Shown in pieces: positions 23,566-33,951 of a stretch of 64,000 nucleotides of DNA. The DNA lies in the NCBI GenBank assembly GCA_928212115.1, contig CAKMRJ010000001.1, forward strand, positions 373,884,449 to 373,948,448, in the 5' to 3' direction. The notes beneath the pieces were generated by a model. It was not told the DNA's origin. It ran no database searches and saw nothing but the letters and a program-made list of their open reading frames with translations. This DNA is from Lactuca virosa. Lineage: Eukaryota; Streptophyta; Magnoliopsida; Asterales; Asteraceae. The stretch's first letter is position 1. Every line of letters starts with the position of its first letter. The position numbers and the translations under genes are program-made.

Positions 23566-24720
23566 TGAAGGTAGGTGAATGACGATTCACCAATTTCCAC
23601 CATGAAAAACGAAATATTTAATTAGGTTTTAATTGGTTTAGAAACTCCTAGATTCTTTGAGATTCATTGAACTTTCTTCAATGGCATGTTTCAATCTCGA
23701 GTGTGCCCTTCAAGTTTTGTGACTGGGATGCCGAGGATCACAAAACAAGGTGTGAAGTAACCATGCAAATTACTTGGTACCCTTAATGTATTACCCCTCA
23801 ATCGATGTGCCGGTTAACCACACACGCTCCATCGATACTATGATAAACATTAAGTCACCCTTTACCTACCTTGTTAAGTTCAAGTTAGTGTGCCGGTTAA
23901 CCACACACGCTCCACTAACGACTTAAACAAAGTGTAAAGTGTAATTTCATGGATTAGCACCTTATTCACATTTTCCTAAAATAACTAAGATTGGGAATTC
24001 AATAAAGTTTAGTTACTTTAGTATTATCATTATACTTTTAATGAGAATTTATAAGTCCTTGTCCTACCCGTTCGGCTAACGACCCTCCACCGATCAAGGA
24101 AGCGGTGGGTGAGAGTGGACACCCATTAAGTTGCCATTTTATAGGCAACAACCTTATACCCCCCTTATAGACCGGCTTCGTGAATGAGGCGTACTAGCGG
24201 TAAGACGACTTGATCTTATACATATATAAATATTATTAAACTTATAATATTATAAAGTATAAGGGTTGAATTTTAACTTTTAAAATTCTAGGGGTTGGAA
24301 CTAAAGTTTTTTAATATGACTTTACATGTTCCAAAACTTGAGGGCAAGTTTTGTAAACTTTCAAAACTTTTCATTTCTCATAACTTATGAGTTAATGGTT
24401 ATTAAAAATGAAGACTCTTCATTTTTTGTAACCTATGTGTTCTTTTAATGGTTATTTATAAATGTGACTTTTGGTTATCCATAACTTAAGAACTAGTTAT
24501 GGACTCCATTAAAACACATAAAGATCAAGAATTAATCTAATCAATTATTAGCACATAATTTCTATGATCTTCTAAACTCATATTTTTATGAGTGTTCATA
24601 TCAAAAATTTCAAGAATCGTAAGTACATATACAAAACTTGAAATTTTGATACGAGCTTTTGAACAAAACTTCGATTTTCAAGTTTTTTTTTTTGCATCAA
24701 GTATCAAATAAACAAACCAG

Positions 24721-24732
24721 GCTCTGATACCA
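24721..24732 (-). promoter_or_regulatory. Primer binding site of copia element B
   Basis: The minus strand reads TGGTATCAGAGC, one base inside the 5' LTR. Confidence 0.9.
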
Positions 24733-24733
24733 C

Positions 24734-25487
24734 TGATGGGTTTTGAGCATTCTAACACTCCTATGGTGTACATGCAACCCTAGAAACCTTGGATCTATGT
24801 TTGACTAAGATACATGCAAATAATTATTTTTCCAAGGTTCTTATCCTAACTAGCATGGCATGGGATACTTGAATCAAATAAAACTAGTAGAATTACTTAC
24901 CTTGTAGTAGTAGTTGATTGCTTGGAGTTTGAGAGCCTAGCACCAATAATGTGGATGCCTCAAATGGAAGTCACAAATCACCACAAACTTGGAAACTTGA
25001 GAGAATAGTCACAAACTTCTTGAAATCGGCCCTCTTGGTTTACACACATCAACTAGTGCTATTTCAAGAACCAAAGCCGCCTTTATATAGTGTGGTGGAT
25101 TAGGGTTACATCCATGTAAACCCTAATACCCATGTCTTTTCATTTCCATGAGATCCATGGGTTAAAGCTCCATGGAGTATCCATGGACTTTCCATGCAAG
25201 CCTAGCCCATTCCAAATAAGCATTAGCCCACACTATATAAATATAAGAGCCCATATTTAATTAGTCATACTTTTGATCTCTAAATTAATTATAGATCAAT
25301 ACTAATTAAATAATATGATTTTATATTAATATATTAGGACTTATAATATATTAATAAATCATAACTTATAATATTCTCAAACGATTATCCATAAATTGTT
25401 CGGGTGAAGTGCAACCCAAATGGACCATGCCGGGTCGGGTCAAGTACATACCAAATATAGTTATGGACTTAGACACTATATCCAACA
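24734..25487 (-). repeat. 5' LTR of copia element B (754 bp)
   Basis: Same termini as the 3' LTR. A minus-strand TATA sequence (TATATAAAG) lies near 25083. Followed by the AGTAT target duplication. Confidence 0.9.
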
Positions 25488-25492
25488 AGTAT

Positions 25493-26292
25493 GACTTCAG
25501 AATCTGATTAGCAATCGTAGCTCTCAAAAGCCGCTGTCAAACTCTGACCTAGTCAATGATGTGTCCTTTAGATAATGGATCATATAATCCTCCTTTATGC
25601 AAGATATCATGTGGACAAATACATGGAACATAATCATTCTCAATGTCCAACAATTTTTTCCCGATTTCAGATTTGTTTGACAATGAACTTAATTGAACAC
25701 ATTAATTCAGTCCAGACCGGGCCCGACAGATAAGTCAACACAAAATCATCGAGGGGCTCAAGATATCGCTTTTATCCATTGAGATAAAAGGAACAGATAA
25801 AGTTTGACTTATATGCTTGTACTATTTACTTATAAAATCATACACAACAATGCGTTTACGCATTATCAATGCACAACTAATTCGTAAACAAAAACTCATA
25901 TATCTCGGTTTAAAGATTATACAATATTATCGTCTCACAATTACTCGCGATAAATTCCATGAAGTAATTCAAATGAGCGTGGGTTTAATCCAATACTCAA
26001 ATCCCATTTCAGGAGTACTCATGAACGTTGCAGCAAACCTTTGCTATGTCAAAGCACTTAGACAATCTACAAGCCAATTCATGACAGTCTTAATTCACTA
26101 CTTACTTCCAAAGTATGATCGACTGTGGATAATTTGAACAATTCAATTATTTAGGATGTAAAACATGCATAAGTTAAACACAAAATCAACTATTGACAAA
26201 AGATAGTAAACTTTACTCATAAATAAATCTTCCATTACTTAATCATCAAATGTCAATTACATTTATATTCTTACAAGTTTCTAACTATCTAT
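25493..26292 (-). other. 3' untranslated part of copia element A
   Basis: Aligned with 18590-19387 of element B and equally non-coding. Together with 17743-17784 it restores a 3' UTR of about the same length as that of B (about 840 bp), which confirms that B inserted here. Confidence 0.75.
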
Positions 26293-26591
26293 CTAATCAC
26301 TAAAACTAATATTGTCCTTCAGACCAATGCTCCTTGCATGTTGAACGTGCTTAATCCAACTCAGACCCTTTGTGAGGGGATCTGCAGGATTCTCTTTTGA
26401 CGATACCCTCTTGACGATGAGGAGTCCTTCTTCTACCCGATGTCTAAAGAAGTGGTATTTCCTGTCGATATGTCTGGATCCGCCATGATCCCTAGGTTCT
26501 TTGGTTAAGGCAACCGCTCCTTCATTATCGCAGAAAATCTCCATGGGATCCTTTATGACTGGTACGATTCCAAGGTCTCTGATAACATTAC
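26293..26591 (-). pseudogene. C-terminal RNase H of copia element A (truncated)
   Basis: The minus strand encodes about the last 100 residues of a copia RNase H, with motifs MEIFCD, RHIDRKYHF and NPADPLTKGL, ending in a natural stop at 26293. Upstream the frame continues only as unrelated sequence of the inserted Tat-like LTR, so the rest of pol is displaced beyond the window. Confidence 0.85.
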
Positions 26592-26900
26592 TGTATGCGA
26601 CCACGTTAAATCTGATGGAAAGCAGTGACAGAACGTTATCTCGCCAGGGCCCTGGCTGGGTCTCGGACTTAGCCTGGACAGGCCAGCGCCAGGATAACAA
26701 CTCACTTTCTCCCACGAGGAAGAATATTCCTCGTGATCCCCTCATTCTCTCATGACCAATCAGCTCACGACAAAGAGCCTGATGACGCCCAGAACTGACG
26801 TTACCTGACTGTTAGATGGCATGATCGTACTTTTCCCAGTAGGAAAGTGCCACGTCTCACTCCTACATAAGGGGAGCCACCCTATTCCGTTAGCAACAGG

Positions 26901-26908
26901 TATAAAAA
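26901..26908 (+). promoter_or_regulatory. TATA box of the Tat-like LTR
   Basis: TATAAAAA, about 220 bp before the LTR end, just ahead of a short inverted repeat (CCCCTTCCTGCCTAAGGAAG). Confidence 0.6.
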
Positions 26909-27122
26909 GGACCCCTTCCTGCCTAAGGAAGGGGATCATCTTCTTCCCTATACAATTTTACCTAAATCTCTCTCAGAAATAAAGCTAACCTGATCGTCGA
27001 AGTGACGTCCAGGGAGAACCCCTGGTCGTCCTTTAACGATTCTTTCGTGTTGTGTTCTTAGGTAAACCTCCAAGACTAACTCGTCAACAAACGACCAATT
27101 CCTTGAAGAACTTCTCACAACA

Positions 27123-27137
27123 TTTGGCGCCATCTGG
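27123..27137 (+). promoter_or_regulatory. Primer binding site of the Tat-like element
   Basis: TTTGGCGCCATCTGG follows the LTR end. Its GGCGCC core distinguishes it from the TGGTATCAGAGC sites elsewhere in the window. Confidence 0.65.
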
Positions 27138-27409
27138 ACGTATCCTCAGAGTGATACAGCCAATAGACGACGTTGGTTCTCTGCAAAAGGGGGATCTAAT
27201 CCCAAAAGCAACCGGGACGGCAGAAGAAGATCTGTTCAGAACACCGGTGATAGTAAGCGAGGAACATCACCGCAAGTGTAGAACACATGCCCCACTCCAA
27301 GTGCTAATGGAGTAGGTCCCGCCAATTACGACAAAAATAGCAGAGCCAATACTCAAGAGCAGTTTTCGGCAACTATCGTCAGAAGGTTCGCTGCCTCAAA
27401 TGGAGATAA

Positions 27410-28223
27410 TGTTGGATTAGGTGTCTAAGCCCATAACTATTTTGGTATGTACTTGACCCGATTATGAGCATGGTCCTTTTGGGTTGCCTTCACCATAGCA
27501 ACTGATAGGATGAATTATGGAGAAAGAGGATTAATTATGATTTATTAATACATTGTGTGAATAATATATTAAAAGAGAAATCATATTGTTTATTTAATAT
27601 TGATCAAGAAATAATTTAGAAATTAATTTTGTGGTCAAAAGAGATTAATTAAATCAAGGGGATCGATACTGTAATTATAATATAGTTACAAAGTTGGGCT
27701 TAGGATCCATAACGAAGCAATGGATGAATTCTATATGGGAGTCCATATAGAAATCGTCCAAGGGGCCTTCTAGAAGGATACTTTGGGCTGCTTAAGGTCT
27801 AAGCAACTGGATCAGGGTTTCCTAGTTGATAACCCTAGAAGCATAACTATAAAAGGAACCCTAAAGGCACCAAAAAGCGTCCCTAACCTTTCTGGAAGTA
27901 CCTTGGATGATTTTTGTGCCTCCTCCTCTCTCCTTTGTTCTTCCGAGTTGCTAGTGGTGTTTATGACTCCGTTAGAGGTGCAACACTTGGGGAACTAAGC
28001 TTTCAGAAGTCAAGATCAAGGAGGTTTGTGATTGTTATTGCTACATAACAATCAAGGTAAACTTTCTAACCCTAATCATATGTGATTTTCAGATTTGTAT
28101 GCTAGTCAATTGGGGTTTATTGCTTTGGTATTCAATGTTGTATGTTTAATTAGAAAAACCTAAATCAAAGAAATTAGGGTTGCATGTACACCATAGGATT
28201 GATGTTATGCCAACAACCCAACA
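27410..28223 (+). repeat. 5' LTR of copia-1 (814 bp)
   Basis: TGTTGGATTAGGTGTCTAAG to CCCAACA, matching the LTRs of copia-2 and element A. The end abuts a primer site at 28225-28237. Confidence 0.9.
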
Positions 28224-28224
28224 G

Positions 28225-28237
28225 TGGTATCAGAGCC
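28225..28237 (+). promoter_or_regulatory. Primer binding site of copia-1
   Basis: TGGTATCAGAGCC, one base after the LTR. Confidence 0.9.
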
Positions 28238-28319
28238 TAGGTCGTTTTTCTAGTGAATAGATGCAAAAGTGAATTGCCAAAGTTCAAGAAAATCAAATTT
28301 TTTACCTTCTGACTGGCTG

Positions 28320-28390
28320 ACTCGCCGAGTCCATGTATGGACTCGACGACTAGGTCCTACTCGACGAGTTCCATAGTGGACTCGACGAGT
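28320..28390 (+). promoter_or_regulatory. Four ACTCGNCGAGT palindromes in the copia-1 leader
   Basis: Units at 28320-28330, 28341-28351, 28359-28369 and 28380-28390; spacings 21, 18 and 21 bp. The same palindrome and spacing occur in the LTR of the unrelated gypsy element D and in copia-2, but not in copia element B of the same family. Confidence 0.8.
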
Positions 28391-29316
28391 CCAAGGGTCT
28401 GGTGCCGGGAATTTCGATTTTCTTACTAGATTTTGTTGAGGATTACTTCCAAAACTCGTTTTTCTTGCCTAAAATCGATTTTTTATATTTGGAATGGTTA
28501 TCCTTATCAAAATTGATGGATTTGGTTAAATATGGATAATATAGGATTATTATAAGTCAAATATTTGATCTAGTAATTTAGAAAAGTTTCATATTACACC
28601 CTCTAGGTTTTATAGTTTAAACTTGAACTTAAAAGTTTAGTTTTTGAAATTTAAATAGTTAAACCATAATGTTTTGAAAGGTTTCAAAATTTGTCCTCAA
28701 GTTTTGGAATTTAAAATTTAATTAAAAAGTTTTAATTTCAAAATATTAAATTCTAAAACCCTAGTATTTTGAAAAGTTCAAATTACACCCTTATGGTTTT
28801 ATTAAGTTAATTAAGTGTTTAATTAAAAGAGATAATTAATAAATCCATAATTATATGGTTTAAGATTAATCAATTAAAAGTCTAATTCATTAATAGTTTA
28901 AACCACTTAGTATTCTAAAAGTGTAAAATACACCCTTATACTATATGTATAAGTAAACAGTCAGTCTTACCGTTAGTAGGCCTCATTCACAAAACTGGTC
29001 TATAAGGGGTGTTTAAGGAAATTGCCTATAAAATGGCGATTGAATGGGTATCCACTCTTACCCACCGCACTCTTGACTAGTGGAGGGTCGTTAGCCGAAC
29101 GGGTAGGATAGGACACAACCTTCCATTATAAGTATAATGAAATACGAAGTAACTAAACGTTTTATAAATTCCCAAATCTTAGTTACTTTAGAAAAAAAAT
29201 GTGAATTTGGTGTTAATCCATGAAATTGCACATTGTACCTTATTGGTCGTTAGTGAAGCGTGTGTGGTTAACCGGCACACTAATATGAGAACAATGAAGG
29301 ATTGCAATGGTGTAAG

Positions 29317-29645
29317 GGTCGAATTGTTGTAATTAGTCGAAGTATGTTTTGGACTCTTCGAATATTTTGTAATGTATTTTACTAGGGCGCTTTTATTTGA
29401 AGCTTTAGAGTCAATGCCTTAGTATATTTTTTGTATGCTTTCGGTTCCCTATAAATAGGGTTATTTACTAGAGTTAGATAAGAACTTTTACAGACTTGTC
29501 TACTATTCTCTGTAAAGAATTCGAAAGCATAATAGAGCATAACAAGATCATATTTACATCGTGTGTTCAAATCTCATATTCTTACTTGAATTCATACTCT
29601 GATTAATTCATTACTTGATTCATTGGTTCATCAAATGGGTTTCTC
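29317..29645. mobile_element. 329-bp insertion in the copia-1 leader, LTR-like
   Basis: Absent from the matching place in copia-2 and element B, where the twin leader motifs are only about 82 bp apart. It is flanked by GTAAG at 29312-29316 and 29646-29650. Inside is a TATA-box-like CCCTATAAATAGGG at about 29448 and sequence resembling the start of a transcript, as in a short solo LTR. Its ends (GGTCGAATTG and GGGTTTCTC) lack canonical TG...CA, so the class is open. Confidence 0.5.
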
Positions 29646-29929
29646 GTAAGATTATCATTGATCAATGAAGCGTGTGTGGTTAACCGGCACATTGATTTGG
29701 TGGTGATCGACATCGAGAGTACCAAGCTAATTTGCATGGTTATTCACACCTTGTTTGTGATCCTCGGCATCCCAGTCACAAACATGAAGGGCATAATCGA
29801 GATTAAACGTACCATTGAAAAGTTCAATGAATCTTAAAAGATCTAGGAGTTTCAATTCATATAAAACTTAATTTTCATTCATTTTTCATGGTGGAAATTG
29901 GTAAATCGTCATTTACCTACCTTCAAATG

Positions 29930-29972
29930 TTCTGCAATTTGGATTACAGCATCCCTCTTCCAAATTGTAGAA
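29930..29972 (+). ncRNA. Conserved leader stem-loop, copia-1
   Basis: A 14-bp stem (TTCTGCAATTTGGA with TCCAAATTGTAGAA, one G-U pair) encloses TTACAGCATCCCTCT. It sits 87 nt before the Gag ATG, as in element B and copia-2. Confidence 0.65.
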
Positions 29973-30058
29973 TATTGTGTTGGAACCTAGCCTCAATATT
30001 TCATTTGGGTGCTATATTGAGGATTTTATCAACTTACTTGAATTTCTCCCTTTTGTAG

Positions 30059-30706
30059 ATGTCAAAATCTAACTATGGTCTTCCTAAATCGTTTGGAAAA
30101 ATCTTTCCAGTTGAAGATGATGTTCCACGATTGGATCATGGAAATGGATATCATGCTTCACTTCCTCCACCTCCTCCAGTTATTCTCCCTGACCCACAAG
30201 TTCGAAGACTTGAAAAGTTCAAAGTCACTCAAGCCCCGTTGGCTAGCAGACATGAAGATGGAAAGTCTGTGTGTGCACACGTCTTGAAGATGAAGTCACA
30301 CATGGATAGATTGGGAATGTTGGGTGTCGACATCTCTAGGAAGTTGGCTGTTGACTGGGTTCTTCAATCACTTCCTGAATCATATAGTGAGTTCATTAGA
30401 GAGTACTATATGATGGACCACGACGTGACCCTCATAGATTTGACTTATTTGCTAATTGCTGCTGAATCAGAAATGATTTGGCGCACTGGTAAAACAAAAT
30501 TGACAAGAAAATCAACTTCCCAAGCTGCCATAGACATAGGCAATGACATGGATATCCCAGAAATGATTTCTTCTCCTAAGGGAAAGAAATTGGGTATGGT
30601 CAAAAGTTTTGATCATAAGAGAAAAGCCAGTTCTGGAATAGTTCCATGTGCAAATGCCAAAGAGTCCATTTGTTTCTACTGCCAAGAGAAGGGACATTGG
30701 TTATGA
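30059..30706 (+). pseudogene. Truncated copia Gag of copia-1, stop in the zinc knuckle
   Basis: A 215-codon frame. The N-terminal ~60 residues are proline-rich (a PPPPP run) instead of the usual Gag N-terminus seen in element B. Residues about 60-150 correspond to the C-terminal half of UBN2-type Gag (motifs HVLKM, LPESY). A zinc knuckle CFYCQEKGHW follows. The frame ends with TGA at 30704-30706, where copia-2 has an Arg codon (CGA) in the same knuckle, so this stop is a copy-specific C-to-T change. Protease and pol do not follow in frame. Confidence 0.8.
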
Positions 30707-33700
30707 AGTTGCCCTATTTACCTGAGAGATCTGAAAGATGGGAGAGTCAAAATGTATGGCTCTACTGCAGGTAAATCCACTATCTAACTCTATTAAGTTT
30801 ATGTTTTGTAGATTCTTAATACATGATGTGATAAGATTGCATTTTGATGTTTTGTAGGATCGAAGAAAAGAAAGGAAGCTTAAAAGAAGAGCGAGCTGAG
30901 TCTGATCACGAAGAAATGGATTTCGATCGCATGGTTCGAAGATCGGATTTTTGAGCTGGCAATTAGAGTTATGATAGATTTCTTAGGAATATTTAGTTGC
31001 ATAGTTTTCATTTGTACTTGAGTTGTAAGGACAAAATTTTCCGCACTTTTATAAATAAAAGAAAATTTTGTTTTGACTTATTTATATATCCTTGCAATGG
31101 TAGTAGTGAAAATGTGATGTTTATATGCTTCTATTGAAATATGGATGTGATTCTTAGTTATGTTATTTATGGAAATGTCAAAAAAATTTGCCAAATAAGG
31201 AATGATTCTTATCACCCAAGTTTTAATTGGACAGAAACTTGGAATCATGAAACTGGTATTGTATGATGAATGAGAACCTTCGTATTTGGGAAATTTAGAC
31301 TAATTCCTTGTTCGCATGTAGATGTGAGTCAAGTGAAGGACTAGGGGGTCTAGTACACATTGTTGTGCACTAGTCAAGTCCACCACAAAGAACGATAAGG
31401 TTGTTCGTCATGATTTACTAAAAGTTTAGTAAATATGGTTATGCTTAAAAGATTAAGTGTGATTCTGAATCATTGGAAAAGTTTTAATGGATAGCAGGAC
31501 GAATAAGAAGAATCAAGAAGGCAGAAAGATAAAAGTTTCTCCAATCTGAAAAGAAGGGAGAGTACTATTGTTATGATTCATTTTCGTGATTATAGAACCG
31601 TATCACAATTGATCCTCTAAGGACAACTTAGTGCACTAGTATGGCTAAGAAGAGGAATCGGGAATTGTCAAGATGGTTAAATCAAAAGGTGAATCATAAT
31701 TCGTTCCAAAACGTCAAGTCTTAGAGTCATGCTCCAAGATTGTGTATTGAGTGACATGTTTTAAGGAAGTAACACATCATGAAAATGTAGAGTAGAAATG
31801 TTTCTCACTCTTTCACATTTTAAAATTGGTAAGTTGTGATGTCTTGGATAAGACAAAGACCAACTAAAACCAATTGTGTGTTATATTTTTTTCTTGATAA
31901 GAATCCGCACTAACTCTTGAATATTTGGTTGTCAAGTAATGTTCCTTGACAAGAGAATCTTATATGTCAAGAGGTTAGTGGGAGTCTTAAAGATCTTGAA
32001 AAAGATTTCAAGAACTAATCAAATGTAAACCTATCGTTTTGACATATTCTCATTTCTGTGCCATTCCTGACAAGTTAACTATGCATGTGAGTTCTGAGAG
32101 TTCTCATTTGAATGCATAAAGGCAAAGCGCCTTAATCAATGAAATTTCATTCATTTGTATGGGTGATCTAATCAATAACTTGGAAGACATGGTAGGCCCT
32201 TGTGCTGCCAGGTGGTAAGAAATTAAGATTAAACAAGTTCAGTCCATATGTGTTTGGATTTGTCACAACCTTGTCTTATGATTATGGTTATGAAAAATTC
32301 TCATGGATAAGAACACATACACCATAAAATCTAAGTGATAAGGTTTCTCTCCATTTCATGAAAATGATTGTGAGGAAACGCTTGCACTAGGAAGATTTTA
32401 AGGAGATAGCGATTGTGTAAATTGCATTCTCAAATTCGATTATGATTACGACATCCCTCTTCATAGTTCGAATTGTGAGATTTGGCAATTAGTTTGAACA
32501 ATTAAGACTTATTGTTGTAAGTTATGAAATTGTTTAGACACACATATGAGCTTTCTAATTAAAGGTGTACGAGCTTAGATAAAGTCTTATCGAAGCATCA
32601 CGTATCAGAAATATGAACTTTCGTTAAGAAATTCAATAAGTATTGTTTTCTAGAAGTTCAGCTGATTTCTGGATACATGTCAAAGCTAGTGGGAGCATAA
32701 GTGTTATGCTGGTAATAATATAATTATCATGTTAGTGGGAGCGTGATTATTATGTTGCGAGTTAGCAATATTAATTATAGAAAACAAAAGTTTCAATTCG
32801 CAAAGTTGCAGAGGTTGAAAGGTTGTTTTGCTCTAATTAAGGGAGAGAATATTATACTTCATTTCAAATCTAAAAGCTTAGATTGAGAAATTTTAATCAA
32901 ATTTAGTCAAATGACATATATAAATGTTATGTTGAAAAGATTCAACATAAGGGAATTCTATATATGGCAACATTATGTCAAGAGACTGGTAAAGTATCAC
33001 GTTTCTATTATGTATCGTATCCCATATGCTTCAGGTATAGGATCGATTGCATATGCTGTAATATTCGTCCGTTCTGATTTTCCAAATGCCTAGGGTATTA
33101 AGAGGGAAAAAGGACCAAAGCCGGATATGACTAAAATAATTAAACAACTGTCAAGGACGATCTGAGGTTCGCTAAGGATTGGTCGCTTGTGGGAAGTTGA
33201 AAGTATAATATTGGATGGAACATATCAACATTATTATGAATAGATAGGATTCTATTTAGAATGAGTTTTCGTATGGCAAATATGGAAATGCTTCCATAAT
33301 GGGAGTTGGATATTAAGAATCTATGTAGATTAGAAACTTTTATGCAATAAGGATGTTCAAAGGAATGTACTTTGAATGTGAGACTTCATAGAATACTTTG
33401 TAATATCATTGGCAAAGTGTTTGTGACTTTTGTGTTGTGACATTACAAAAGGATCATTCCGTAAAATGTTAGAATCTAACACATTCTAATAGTGGCATGA
33501 ATTTGATATTCCTACACTTGTGATAAGGATTAGGAATTGTGAAATGAGAATCATTGGAAATGTATTCAATTGATCTATTTCACAAACTAATGACCATAGG
33601 TAAACATAGTGTGCATGCTTGGAGCATGGGATAACTATTGTTTTCCAATTCAAGTATTAAGTTGATTATCCAAAACATTATACAATGAATAATGTGTAAT

Positions 33701-33795
33701 CGATATGGTGATTAAATAAAAAGTGTTTTATTTATACTCAAAAGTTTGAGACCATATTGGATTCGATTGTTCTTTTGTTTCACTTCGCATGTTTT
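30707..33795 (+). pseudogene. Decayed pol-like and 3' region of copia-1
   Basis: No long frame. A 60-codon piece at 32911-33093 matches the segment between reverse transcriptase and RNase H of element B (LKRFN, then YRIPYASGIGSIAYA). Elsewhere only scattered similarity remains. A block at about 30860-31080 ends in AATAAA-containing sequence and is kept in copia-2 (60085-60300). A second stem-loop lies at 32433-32474. Copia-1 and copia-2 share this whole region, so the coding loss predates both insertions. Confidence 0.7.
32433..32474 (+). ncRNA. Second stem-loop of copia-1, 3' region
   Basis: AATTCGATTATGA pairs with TCATAGTTCGAATT (13 pairs, one G-U, one bulged base) around loop TTACGACATCCCTCT. 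The loop matches that of the leader hairpins, but the stem is unrelated to theirs. Confidence 0.6.
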
Positions 33796-33855
33796 TGTAA
33801 CGCCCCGATTTTCAGGTATTGATTTACGTATGAATCTTCTTGGTTTTTGGGTCTA

Positions 33856-33951
33856 ATCGACGAGTTGGTCGCCCTACTCGTCGAGTAGTAGCGGGTTGGT
33901 TCACGTATTTTAGTGATCTACTGGCCGAGTCCAAGAAGGAACTCGACGAGT
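33856..33951 (+). promoter_or_regulatory. Two pairs of ACTCGNCGAGT palindromes upstream of the D TATA box
   Basis: Units at 33856-33866 (decayed), 33876-33886, 33920-33930 (decayed) and 33941-33951. Starts within pairs are 20 and 21 bp apart. The 3' LTR keeps better versions of the decayed ones (50553-50563 and near 50617). Confidence 0.8.

Larger units (their letters stand above)
23426..24733 (-). promoter_or_regulatory. Leader of copia element B with conserved non-coding motifs
   Basis: Non-coding RNA leader between the primer binding site and gag. It holds a stem-loop (23515-23565), two copies of a 25-bp motif with core GTTAACCGGCAC (23806-23830, 23889-23913; minus strand), and a conserved block around 24050-24180 read as 'CCACCGCTTCC...GGTGGAGGGTCG' on the minus strand. 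The same three parts in the same order are found in copia-1 and copia-2. Confidence 0.7.
17785..25487 (-). mobile_element. Complete copia element B, minus strand, 7.7 kb
   Basis: Two LTRs (17785-18550 and 24734-25487), a purine tract beside the left LTR and a primer binding site beside the right one. The flanking 5-bp duplications AGTAT are at 17780-17784 and 25488-25492. The interior carries a gag-pol in the copia order protease, integrase, reverse transcriptase, RNase H. The coding frame is broken by single-base indels, so this copy cannot make the full polyprotein. The family itself may be autonomous elsewhere. Confidence 0.92.
16934..26591 (-). mobile_element. Copia element A, minus strand, broken by B and by the Tat-like element
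   Basis: The visible pieces are a 3' LTR (16934-17742), a purine tract and 3' UTR (17743-17784, continuing at 25493), and the C-terminal RNase H (26591-26293). Element B sits in its 3' UTR with target duplication AGTAT. At about 26591 the RNase H frame stops where a plus-strand Tat-like LTR starts. The remainder of pol, gag and the 5' LTR must lie right of the window. It is the same copia family as B, copia-1 and copia-2. Confidence 0.8.
26592..27409 (+). mobile_element. 5' LTR and leader of a Tat-like gypsy element, cut by copia-1
   Basis: An LTR-like segment (about 26592-27122) starts with TG after ATTAC. It has a TATA box at 26901 and ends in CA beside a TTTGGCGCCATCTGG primer site at 27123-27137. 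That primer site type is typical of Tat/Athila-related gypsy elements rather than the Met-type sites of the other elements here. About 270 bp of leader follow before copia-1 starts at 27410. No gag is reached. Confidence 0.65.
28238..30058 (+). promoter_or_regulatory. Leader of copia-1
   Basis: Non-coding leader, mostly AT-rich. In order it contains four ACTCGNCGAGT-type palindromes (28320-28390), the conserved block around 28960-29110, twin 25-bp motifs (29255-29279, 29667-29691) separated by a 329-bp insert, and a conserved stem-loop (29930-29972). It ends at the Gag ATG. Confidence 0.7.
27410..33795 (+). mobile_element. Copia-1, non-autonomous copia element, right part beyond the window
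   Basis: 5' LTR (27410-28223), Met-type primer site, long leader, a Gag frame with zinc knuckle (30059-30706), then about 3 kb of decayed pol-like sequence. It is interrupted at 33796 by gypsy element D. The sister copia-2 shows what follows the break point (GTTTTGACTTCCCG), so the 3' part of copia-1 should reappear right of the window. The candidate target duplication is GATAA (27405-27409). Confidence 0.85.

Noticed and set aside
25817..26137. 106-codon plus-strand frame
   Set aside because: Antisense to the 3' UTR of copia element A; no motif.
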